This document shows positions 44,064 to 53,466 of a stretch of DNA of 64,000 nucleotides, piece by piece (within the stretch, counting starts at the first letter, position 1; every line of letters starts with the position of its first letter). Source of the DNA: Phanerochaete sordida (taxonomy: Eukaryota; Basidiomycota; Agaricomycetes; Polyporales; Phanerochaetaceae). The stretch covers positions 1,364,001 to 1,428,000 of the forward strand of contig BPQB01000001.1 in the NCBI GenBank assembly GCA_019973155.2. The letters run 5' to 3'. The notes below the pieces were generated by a model. It was not told the DNA's origin and did no database searches. It was given only the letters and a program-made list of their open reading frames with translations. A program made the position numbers and the translations under genes.

Positions 44064-46078
44064 TCACTCCTCGTCCTCCTCTTCGAGCATTCCGATCTCG
44101 TACTCGCCACAGACGTCCCACCGCGAGCCTTCGGCGGCCGCGCTCACGTACTTGACGAAGCGCATAACCTTTTCATCACGGAGGACGAGTAGCAGCCGGT
44201 TGAAACCCGGCTGGACGGTGAGCAGCGTGCCGTCGTCCTCCTCGTCGTCCTCATCGTCATCATCCTCCGCCGCGTCCTTGCCGTTTTTCTTGCCGTTGGG
44301 CGACGAGCTCGGCGTGGCCTTGCCGTTGCCGTGCTCCTTTGGCGGCTCGCTCTTCTTGCGCGCGCCGGAGCGGTACACCGCGGGGTCGTCCTCCTCCTCG
44401 TGCGGCGCCATGTAGCACTCCCAGCCGCCCCACTCGCCGCTCTGCCAGCCGTTCACGAGCGCCTTCTCCTTCTTCCTCCGGCGCCCGCCCTCCTCGTCCG
44501 GCGCCTCGACGGGCACCTCGGGCGTGAGCCCGAGCACGACGTCGAGCCGCGCCTCGCGCTCCTCGCTCGTCGCGAGCGTGTAGTCGAGCCCCGGGCGGAA
44601 GCGCCGCGCGGCCGCCGCCCAGCTCAGCGGCAGCACGCTGCTCACCTTCGCGAGCCACGCGCGGAACGCGGCCGAGGGAAAGAGCTCGTCCTGCAGCGAG
44701 CGCACGATCGCGTCCGTGCCCGCCGCGTGCCGCGGGTGCACCGCCTCGCGCCGCCCCGCGGGCGTCGCGGCCAGCGTGCAGTACCGCCACTTGTGCGGCG
44801 GCCCGCGCAGCTCCCAGGGCGCGTCCGGCGCCGCGGGGTCGTGCCGCGTGCCTGCGGCGTGCGGCGGGATGCGCCGCTCGCGCTCGGGGCCGAGGCCGTC
44901 GCGCGCGTCGTTCGCGGCGAGCCCGACGCCGAGCTTCTCGGCGAGCGGCGTGCAGAGGAAGTGGTGCAGCTCGAGCGAGGACTCCTCGACGAAGCGCGAG
45001 GCGAGCGCCGCGAGCGTGCGGGGCTGGAGGTAGACGGGGTTGAGGAACTCGGACAGGAAGGACACGTGCTCCTCCGAGAGCGGGTCGGTGGGGAGGGGAG
45101 GCGCCGCAGGCGACGGGTAGGGATGGAAGACGGTCGATGTCGACGCAAGCTGGTCCCGCGAGCTCTTGTACTCGCCGTACTTTTCGGTGGCGCCGTAGCC
45201 CTCCTCGCCCGGCTGGGCCGCATGGAACCACCCGCTGATGCTCAGGCGCTGCCGGCCGTCCTCGCCCTGCCCGACGACGACCTCCTCGACGGAGTGGAAG
45301 CTGCGGCCGGGCTGGACCTCGAAGAAGATGAACTGGTTCCAGCTCGGCGGGATGCTCTTGCTGGGCATGCACTCGGGCTCGGGGACGCCGTCGGGGCCGG
45401 GCACGGTGGGGTAGAGCTCGAGCGCGCCGCCCCACTCGGGCTGCCAGCCCTGGTAGTGCGGGAGGGGCATGTAGAGGATGTACGAGACGCGGCGCGAGCC
45501 GATCACGTCGTCGTGGTTGAGCAGGTGGCAGCCCTTGGTGTAGGTGTTGACGGACATGTCTTGCTTGCTCCCGCTGAGGGGGCCGCAGCCGGTCACGGCC
45601 TGCATGAACGCACGGAAGCGTGGCGAGTAGAGCGCGTCGCGCAGCTTGAGCAGGCGTGGCAGCAGCGCGATCTGCTCTGCGCTCAGGTAGTTCAGCGACG
45701 CAAGGTCGCCGGTTTGGTTCACCTGCAGCCGCCTGTGAGCACTTGGCGCAAGCACGCCAAAAGCATGCGGGCACGCACCTTGTAGATGTCCGTCTCCTTC
45801 TCGGTGAAGCTGAGCTCGCTCATGATCTCATCCTTGACGCCGACGAGCAGCTCGTCCTGGAACAGCTTGTCGACACGGCAGTACTTGTACGGCTCGGACG
45901 CGGCGTACTCGGCGTGCAGCCGCTGGATGTTCGCGGGCGCGAGCAGGTCCGGCGCGAAGTACGGCGTTGGGTCCACCGCAGCGTCGGAGGGTGTGTGTGT
46001 CTTCTTGGCACGCTTCTGTGCGGACGGGGAGTCCCCCGCCGCCACAGGCGACGGCGAACGCGGGCGGGTGCCAGTCAT
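44064..46078 (-). CDS. TPA1: Tpa1/Ofd1 prolyl dihydroxylase (2-oxoglutarate dioxygenase)
   Basis: Two exons (45779-46078, 44064-45722) give 652 residues, the Tpa1/Ofd1 length. The N-terminal dioxygenase domain carries the iron-binding HxD in LLNHDDVIG, the distal histidine in FHSVEEVV and the 2-oxoglutarate arginine in RLSISGWFHAA. The C-terminal half is the second, non-catalytic double-stranded beta-helix typical of the family, with an acidic linker EDDDDEDDEEDD before QPGFNRLLLVLRDEKVMRFVKYVS. The yeast protein hydroxylates Rps23 proline and affects translation termination; the fission yeast homologue is an oxygen-dependent regulator of Sre1. A nuclear-type basic patch (KRAKKTH) is near the start. 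A TATA element lies about 65 bases upstream. Confidence 0.94.
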
Positions 46079-46928
46079 TTTGGGTGGGTGCGCCAGAGTG
46101 TGTGTGGAGGGACAAAGGCCCGGGTAGTTTTCACAAAATCTTCTTTATATGCGCCGGGGCGGTATGTGGAACCCCAGCAAGGTCTCGGCCGTGGCGTAAC
46201 CGTCGGGCAGGTGGGCGGGTCGGGCCTGGACGTTGCGCACCTAGAATTGTAATGCAGAGAAAAATTGGCGCCGTGGTCAGCTGGAGTGGCGGCACAGGAG
46301 TCGTCGCACGCGTACCTGCGGTCGCGGTGTCGGCGCGGGTGGTGGATGCGCGGGTGTGCGTCGCGCGAGCAACGAGCTCGACGGAAGGAGGTGGTAGTGT
46401 GAGAGGAAGGAGGGCACGACGTCAGACCGTCCGAGGGTGGTCGGCCGTGCGCCTGATTGCGCCTTTTCTGTTGCGCTGCCCAGGGCGGCGCGTTCGAGAC
46501 CTGGGTGTCCTGCGTGTGCAGGCCCCATACGTCGCTGATGCAGATGCTGCAGGGCGGCACGCCGGCCAGGCCCCTGCTCGCTTTGGGCAACTTTGCACAA
46601 GTTCTGCGAGGCGTCCCCACGCCGCCGATCACACCCTGCGGGACCCTGCATGGGCCTCGACTCCCCCGGCGTATCCGCGGCGCACACGATGGGGCGAAAT
46701 GCGGGCGAATATGAAGTGTCTAAAGTCTACATGTACAGCTCTATCGTACACGGTGGTATACAGTGCATGGAATTAATGGAATGGGGATGCGTGCGCAGTG
46801 TCCGAGACCGCCTTCGCGGCAGCCAGCACCTGGGCTCTGGGAGACTTCAGGTCGAGGCCCTCGTGAAACGTAAACAGAACGCCCGCCACAGAAGCCCCGG
46901 ACGCTAATTGCAAGCGCAGTGAAGTCTA
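46079..46928. other. Intergenic, promoter of Tpa1 gene
   Basis: No gene seen in 850 bp. Contains the Tpa1 TATA element; the rest is the 3' flank of the Rcf2-like gene. Confidence 0.5.
46143..46149 (-). promoter_or_regulatory. TATA element of Tpa1 gene
   Basis: Minus-strand TATAAAG, 65-71 bases before the ATG at 46078. Confidence 0.55.
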
Positions 46929-47776
46929 TCACTGCTTCGCGACCACGCCCGCCTGCTTTTGCTCCTGCAGCTCGTGCTCGACGATGTCCCGCCACGAGTG
47001 GTCCGCCTCCTGCAGAAAAGGGGTCAGTCGGCGACGGCTCTCCCCCAACGGCACGCAGAAACCACTTACGAGATGCCGCACAGGCCCCTGGTCCGCGCTC
47101 GCGCGCTGCGCCTGTGTCGCGACACCCGCGACGATGAGCACGCCGAGCGTGAGGCCCTGCGCCCACAGACGCGCCTGCACGATCTGCAGCTTGTCAGCAT
47201 CCCCCGCGCAGGCACATGGCGGGCGCACACACCTTCTGCGGCAGCGACTGGTACCGGTTGCGCGCGATGAGGCCGAAGGAGAGGCCCATCGACAGCGCCC
47301 AGCCGCCGAGGATGATCCCGTACTGGTGGCGGCTCGCAAAGTCCTTGACCTTGTCGCCGACGCTCAGGCGCTCCCAGCGCTGCTCCTCGCGCGCCGCCTT
47401 CGCGTCGAGCTCCTGCTTGCCGAGGTCGTGCCTGCGGTGGTGCGGTCAGCGTGCGTCTCAGTGCCCGCGCGGAGGTACGCACCAGTGCTCGCGCTCGAAC
47501 CGCTGGCCAGCGTGTTCCGCGGAGATGACGAAGGACGGCACCACGATCATGATCACGCCGAACGCCTTGAGCGAGAGGGGGAGGTGGCGGTAGTACTGCC
47601 AGCGGCGCTGCAGGAGCATGGACATGGGGAGCGCGACGGCCGCGCCGCCGACGAAACCCTTAACGGCGCCGAGGACGGTCGCGCGCTGCTGGGCGTCCTG
47701 CTCTTCTCTGCTGATGATCTGCGCGACGCGTGTCAGGCGGATTCCGAGCACACTTCGTATGGTGACGCACCTTCAT
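46929..47776 (-). CDS. RCF2: HIG1-domain respiratory supercomplex factor (Rcf2-like)
   Basis: Five exons (47771-47776, 47483-47718, 47233-47431, 47070-47183, 46929-47009) give 211 residues. The first coding exon is only 6 nt (M-K), spliced to IISREEQDAQQRAT, as in other fungal Rcf2 proteins. Two N-terminal hydrophobic segments (GAVKGFVGGAAVALPMSMLL, LKAFGVIMIVVPSFVIS) are followed by the HIG1 domain with two helices (YGIILGGWALSMGLSFGLIA, GLTLGVLIVAGVAT) and the motif IVQARLWAQG. The end DHSWRDIVEHELQEQ is characteristic. Rcf2 sits in the inner mitochondrial membrane and supports cytochrome oxidase and III-IV supercomplexes. Confidence 0.9.
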
Positions 47777-48222
47777 AACGTGTTAGGTTTGGACAGGAAG
47801 GTTTGGGAGGGAGACGAGGTTGTGCGAAGGTGCAGGAGATGAGGGATGTGAGTGGGAAAACTAGAACAGTGCAGAAGCTAGGGCATCGCGCGACGGCCTA
47901 ATATATCGGGCAGCGGGCCTCCCGGGGCCCCATCGTGCAGCACGGCATCAGCCTCCTCCACGGCGCCGCTATCGCGACAGCAATCCATGCGACGCCTTCG
48001 CGTCCCGAGGGCAGCCCGGGGCGCACGGCGCAGCACTGTGGGACGCACGGTGCCCTCCGGGTCGTATCTCGCGCAGGCAGCTGCAGCACCGTGATTAGCA
48101 TCCGCGCATGCCTGTCGCGCGCGAGCGTCCGGAAGACGTCGCAACGGCGCGAGAAGGCCCTCGCGTCTGACGTCACCGCGTGCGGCGCTTCGAGATGTCC
48201 CTCGGGCAGCGACGGAACGCAG

Positions 48223-48750
48223 TCACGTGCACGGCGAAAAGGGCGACTCTGCCCGAGCGGCGGGCGCATGCGCAACTTGTGCACCAATGGATCCGTGATG
48301 GACGTGTGCCGACATCTCCAGGCGCGTCGCGGTCGCCTCGAAGGCACGAGATCGCGCTCCAGCATCATATGGACCCCGTAAGCGGGACGTTCGCGCGGAC
48401 AACCTCGCAAGCTGTCGTGCAACAAAGGAGTGCCGCTTTATCGCCGCTCCCGTTACACTCCCCCAGGCTGTGAAACGGCTCGGGAGGATGTGCGAGCACG
48501 AGAGCGCATACGTCGCAAGTGACTGCTTCTTGCAATTGCCCTTAGAGACTCGAAGGGCCTTTGATTTCCGCAGCAGAGAGGCGCTTCGTCGTTGGAGAAC
48601 TAGTCTCGATCTCCAGACGCTGAGCAAGGGAGAGAGGCAGCCTAACAAACCGTTATAACGGTCTGTTAGCGGAGTTTGAAACTCCAGCTGCAGAGCTTGC
48701 TCTGTAGCGTCTGGTGACTTTCGCTTGGGCGGGTGTAGGTAAGTCTCCAC
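48223..48750 (-). other. Open frame, left copy of inverted duplication
   Basis: An open frame of about 175 codons, without a clear ATG, starting in the inverted repeat: ETYLHPPKRKSPD, then a segment with LQLEFQTPL. The right copy (48928-49131) encodes RSYLHPPKRKSPD and LLQCGFRTP. The shared residues suggest the repeat came from coding DNA. Not a supported gene; no family recognised. Confidence 0.3.
48643..48668. repeat. 26-bp imperfect palindrome
   Basis: Arms pair TAACA(A/G)ACCGTT with AACGGT(C/T)TGTTA; the core CCGTTATAACGG is a perfect 12-bp palindrome. Only one position pair mismatches. Confidence 0.75.
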
Positions 48751-49014
48751 GTGAGCTTCCTGGGCGGACAGCTGGAATGGTAGCTCACGCAGGCGCCCGT
48801 CGCGCCCTCGTCCGAGAGGCCTCCTCCGACGCCGTCCAGCGCACCAAAAAATACAATTTGAGCTCGGACCACTAGCTGACAGTCACAGAAGGCCATCTAG
48901 CCAAAAATTCGATTTTTCGGTGCGCGAGTGTCGCGAGGACGCGGGCGATCAGTGCAACATACCCCAAGTCACGTGAGATCTTATCTACACCCGCCCAAGC
49001 GAAAGTCACCAGAC
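48709..49014. repeat. Inverted repeat with 30-bp perfect arms
   Basis: Left arm 48709-48738 is the exact reverse complement of right arm 48985-49014. Similarity continues inward to a CACGTG on each side (48748-48753 and 48970-48975) and outward at lower identity for about 60 bp. Inner distance 246 bp. No target-site duplication seen at the perfect-arm boundaries. Confidence 0.8.
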
Positions 49015-49131
49015 TCTGAGTCTCAACCCGCACTTCTGCAATGTGGATTTCGAACTCCGAAAGCCCCCATTGCTATTGTCTTACCGCGGGTTGAGAGTCT
49101 GGAGCCGAGACTATGGAGAACCTCAAGCTGA
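48928..49131 (+). other. Open frame, right copy of inverted duplication
   Basis: 67 codons containing RSYLHPPKRKSPDSESQ and GFRTPKAP, homologous to the left copy on the opposite strand. Stops after LWRTSS. A second short inverted pair (TCTCAACCCGC near 49021, GCGGGTTGAGA near 49086) lies inside. Not a supported gene. Confidence 0.3.
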
Positions 49132-49514
49132 GGCTAGCTGCAAAAAGTGGAACCTTATCTTGAGTGTATTTTTGTGCTCAAGATCAAACAGGAACCTGTG
49201 CAGTGGTCAATGAATGCGAAGGCGGGAGCGTTGGTGTCCGGAGAACCGGAGCGCCCAAGTCTTTGTGGCGTCCCTTGCCGTTTGATCCGAAGCCGCTCAA
49301 AATTCTGCGGTGAGCAGATCTAGGCAAACGTCCGCGGGAAACTCATGCAAAATAAAGGCGGGCTAGAATATGTACAATGGTCCAGTGCAAGATGCTGGGT
49401 CTCCAAAAATGGCAAGATGTGTACACAATGAGATGACGAAAAAATGCTGCAGGAAATGGTGGAAAAATAAGTGCAAGATGGTTTGGTCATGAAATGCGTC
49501 TCCAGCTACGGCCC

Positions 49515-52500
49515 TCACCGCGCCCGCTGCACCTGTCGCTGGTTGCGCTCGGCGTCCGCAAGCACGCTCTTCGGCCCCTTGCGCGCCATCGCCCACAGAA
49601 ACACCATCACGACGATCGCGAACTGGAGCCAGAGCCACACCTCGAGCACGAAACCGACGAAGCCGCCCTTGCGCAGCGCCGCGTCCTGGCGCACCGCCCG
49701 CACAGCCCCCTGCGGCGCGCGCGCCGCGAGCTCCCCGTCGGGCTCGGCGTCCGAGCACGCAAAGTTGCGCTGCATGTCCTCGAGGCGTGCGAGCTCGGCG
49801 CCGGCGCCCGCGGGCGAGCTGAACGAGATCGAGCGCGAGACGCGGTGCACGGCGTCCTCGAAGCTCTCGTCCATCTTCTCCTTCGCCGTGCTCGCCGTGC
49901 GCCGCCGGCGCGCGGGCGCCGACCCCACCGCCTTGCGCAGCTGCTGCATCGAGCGGCGCTGGCGCAGGGACCCGCCGAAGGCGTCGCCCGACGGGAACGG
50001 CACGCTGGGGAGTGTGGGCGAGGCGACGGGCGAGAGCGCGGGCACGGCGTACTCGGCGTACCGTCGCTCGACCCAGCGGTTCGTGCGTGCGCGGACGGTC
50101 TGCGACAAGCGCGCGTTGCGTGTGTTCGTCTTCTCCAGCTTCTCCTTCTCCAGATTGCTCAGGCCGAAGCCCGAGCCGTCGCCGGGGACGGACTTGCTCG
50201 ATGAGATGCGCACGCTACCCCGGGACCGGGCAGCCTGCGTGGGCATCTTGTACTTGTTTGGAGACGGCGTGGGCGGCTGCACAACAACTTGAGGGTTCAG
50301 CGGGTCGTGGAACGCAAAGTGCGACCGCGTGGGCGTGCCAGCCACAGTACCGCTAGGCGTCGCAGAGCCCGATCCCGACGCTCCACTGACACTCCGAGCG
50401 ACGACAGTGCTGGTGCCGCTGCTCGCCCTGACATGATCGTCGTCGCTTTCAACTTCGATGACTGGGTTTGGCCCGTAGAGGACCTCGTCCTCGGTGCCAT
50501 CGAGAATCCAGCCGCCGGGGACACTACCGGTACTCTCGATACTGACGTTGCCAGTCATGTCGCAGAGGCTTGTCGCTCTGAGGTGGTGGTTCCCCGCACG
50601 CTCGCCCCAGTCATCGCCAAACTCGCTGCCGAGCTCTGAGCCGAGCGTATGAAGCATGGGAACACCGACATTCAGCATCGACGGCGACGGAGAGGGTGAA
50701 GGAGACTCTGCAAGTAGCTGAGAAGGCGAAGGTGAGGGGGAGCGAGATCCCGCGAGGAAGTCGAGGGTGCGGGGGATCGGTGAGGCATAATTTGACTCGC
50801 CGGAAGGAGAGGACGCAGAGTCGAAGGAGCGAGAGAGGTCGTGGTCCGTAGCGGAAGTCGACCATACCGATACGTCGGCGATCCCCGGGGCTCGGCCTAC
50901 AGCACCAATGGCGATTGGCGAGAGGGCGCGGAATGAAGGGGAGACGTGAAGCGACGCCGGGTAGTCAGCGTCGCGCTCGGGAATGTCTGAGGGCCCTGCA
51001 GCTGGGCTGTCGAAAAGCCCAACGACGGTCTTCCGCGCCTTCTGTGCTCCGCTCTTCTTCTCCATGCCCTTGTCACGTACACTGCCGTCGCCGCCGTCGA
51101 ATAAGAGCATGCTCCGCGTGGTGCTCTGTCTCACGACCCCATTGGCAAAGTCATCTTTCGGGCTGTCTCCAGTAGAGAGACGGCTGATGTCGCCGTCGAT
51201 GGTGCGTCGGAGGCTGCTGAAGCGGATGGTCTGGCCAGACGGCACACGAAGACTGCGCAGAGGGCTACCGAAGGCGCTTCCGTCTTCCTCGCCTTCCTGA
51301 GACATCTCGAAAGACTCTTCGTCGTCATCATCAGGCACGACGAACAGCTCGACGTCGTCGTTATCGTGACCCAGGCAGTCGTACGCACGCTTGATACCGT
51401 CGACGTCTCTCTGGGCGGACTGCAGACGCTCTGCAGTAGCTCGCTGTTCTGCGGTAATTTGTGCGTTCGTCTCTTCAAGCTCGTGGATCTTCGATAGAAG
51501 CTGGGCGATGATGGCGTAGTCCAAAGGATGAGATTGCGACGCAGATGCTGTCAAGGGAGACGCAGAGGTCGATGCTGAAGTGGATGCAGTCAAGGTGCTG
51601 ATGCTACCGGACGAAGACGCGATTGCAATGTGGGGCAGCGAGATCTCCGCAGCGAGAGCGTCCTCTGTTTCCTCTGGGATAGTAAAGGGAAGGGACGTTC
51701 TGCCCTTTGGCAGCTCGGGCGCAGGTGCAAAGTCGGTGACGGGTTTCTCGGCGTCGTCCACATGCTCGCCCTCCTCGGCAGCCTTCCCTCTGAGCACGCG
51801 TACCCGCTCCTCGCGCTCGCGCCGCTTCTGCTCCTCCTCCTTGCCGTCGACGCCTGCGACCTTCTTCATGACGCGCTCCTCGAGCTCGGCGCCGCGCTCG
51901 CGCGTCTTCTCGAGCTCCTCCTTGAGCAGGCCGATCTCCTTCTCGAGCTTCTTGAGCTTGCGCTTGCCGCGGGCGTCGGCATTCGCGCTCTCCTCCTCGA
52001 GCTTCTCGAGCTTGTGCATGAGCTCCGCGTTCTGATCCGCGAGGTAGCTCAGGTCGGATGGGGTCACCGAGATGCGCCGCGCGTGACCTGAACGGCGTGA
52101 TCGTTCGGAGAACACTGATGGCGAGGGCGACGACGGGCCGAGCGACGGGGACAGCGTCGCAGACGGCGACGACGGGCGCGAGATGCTGTAGTAGTGGGGC
52201 GTTGTGGGCGGCAGAGGGGAAAGTCCTCGCGTGGGCGAGGGGAGGGGAGAGATCGTCTGTCCGGCTTGGCTTGGGATGCGCGCGAGCAGGGCATCATGCT
52301 TGCTCTTCAACGAGAGGTTTTGTTCGTAGAGGTTCTTGCAGAGGGCAGACGTAAGGCCCAGTTCTATGCGAGGGGAAATGCAAGTGAAGGCGAGAAATGT
52401 CCGTTACTCCTTAGTCCCGCAGGAAGAGGCTGGCAAAGCGGAGGACGCACCTGTCTCCCTGTCGTGAATCATACTGCCCGCAGCGAGCAGAAGATCAGAG

Positions 52501-52718
52501 AGTTCGTCGCGAGACTTCTCGTTCATCCAGTCCTCGGGTGGAGGCTGGAGCTTGCCGGTGGGCGCGTCGATCGCCCCGGCCAAAGCGTGGTCTGTGTCAC
52601 CGCTCGCGTCATCGTAGGGCGGCGGAGGGTGGGTCGGCAGAGATGGGGCACGTCGTCGCAGCTTGGCCGGAGGAAGAGGACGCTTCGGTGTTGACTGAGG
52701 GCTAGTGACAGACAGCAT
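49515..52718 (-). CDS. Coiled-coil protein with C-terminal membrane anchor, unknown
   Basis: Two exons (52451-52718, 49515-52363; 87-nt intron) give 1038 residues. The first 80 residues are proline-rich. A conserved-looking helical block (SRDELSDLLLAAGSMIHDRE, GLTSALCKNLYEQNLSL) crosses the intron. A strong coiled coil follows (LADQNAELMHKLEKLEEES through LEERV, rich in K/E/R), then a second short coiled coil (IHELEETNAQITAEQRATA). The middle 500 residues are serine/proline-rich and probably disordered. Near the end is one hydrophobic helix (LEVWLWLQFAIVVMVFLWAMA) followed by a basic tail of about 24 residues. This suggests a tail-anchored tether or organiser on a membrane. I recognise no named family; similar proteins probably exist only as basidiomycete hypotheticals. 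Confidence 0.82.
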
Positions 52719-53466
52719 GCTAGGATGTGAATGTGAGACGGTTCAGCCAAAGAGTGGAGGGTAGTTGGGGTGTAGAGTGGATCGAGAGACACAGTTAAGG
52801 AGAGTGTAGCTTGTTATAGCCTGGCGAGCTAGTGGTGCATCAAGAACAAGCTGTTGAGAAGGCGAATACGACGTAGTGCGTCTTTAGACGAAGGGTATAG
52901 TACAGAGATGGGTTGTTGCAAAGTCAGGGCTGGCTGACGGCTGACATTCAGCACGTCGCAATAGATACAAGGCCAAACACAGGACGCACTTTGTAGAGAA
53001 TCTTCTAGTCAATGGCTGCTGCTGCCCAGTTTCCGACTGGACTGCTAGCTTTCGTCTGCCCGCCTCGCACCGGAGGCGTGTCTCGAGCTCAAAGCTGTTC
53101 AAAAGCGAGCGGTAGGGAAGCGCCCATAGACCCTTCCCGCATTGCATGATGTAGACGGCGACGAACCTTAAACTTGCGCACTCGGACCCTGCAACCGGAA
53201 ATGCGAGAGATGCCCAAGAAACTAGAGATGGAGGCATCAAATGAACATGTAAAATACATGCTAGATTACATGAGGCGGTAGCCCGCCGTGTAGTACGCTG
53301 TAATAACTGTATGCGGCGAAGGGGTTGAGGATGCGGGGTGCGGGGTGCGTGGGGGACACAAATATGACGGTGGTTTATGATGTGAGGGTATGTGCGAAGT
53401 GTTGAACATAGCGACAAGAGACGTTGAACGACGGCAGCAGAATCCCAAAGGCTACAAGGAGAAATA
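52719..53466. other. Intergenic, tandem minus-strand genes
   Basis: Promoter of the coiled-coil gene and 3' flank of the nucleoporin gene. The open frame running through 52884-54029 is a shadow of nucleoporin coding repeats. Confidence 0.5.

Larger units (their letters stand above)
47777..49514. other. Intergenic with inverted duplication; no intact gene
   Basis: 1.7 kb. Holds a 26-bp palindrome, a 30-bp perfect inverted repeat and two related open frames reading outward from it, annotated separately. The remainder (47777-48222, 49132-49514) shows nothing recognisable. Confidence 0.5.

Noticed and set aside
44331..45785. 484-codon plus-strand open frame opposite the Tpa1 gene
   Set aside because: GC-rich antisense shadow; the minus-strand product has complete dioxygenase motifs.
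48709..49014. Classic MITE with terminal inverted repeats and target-site duplication
   Set aside because: Arms are clear, but flanking bases do not match as a duplication, and similarity runs beyond the arm ends; kept only as an inverted repeat.
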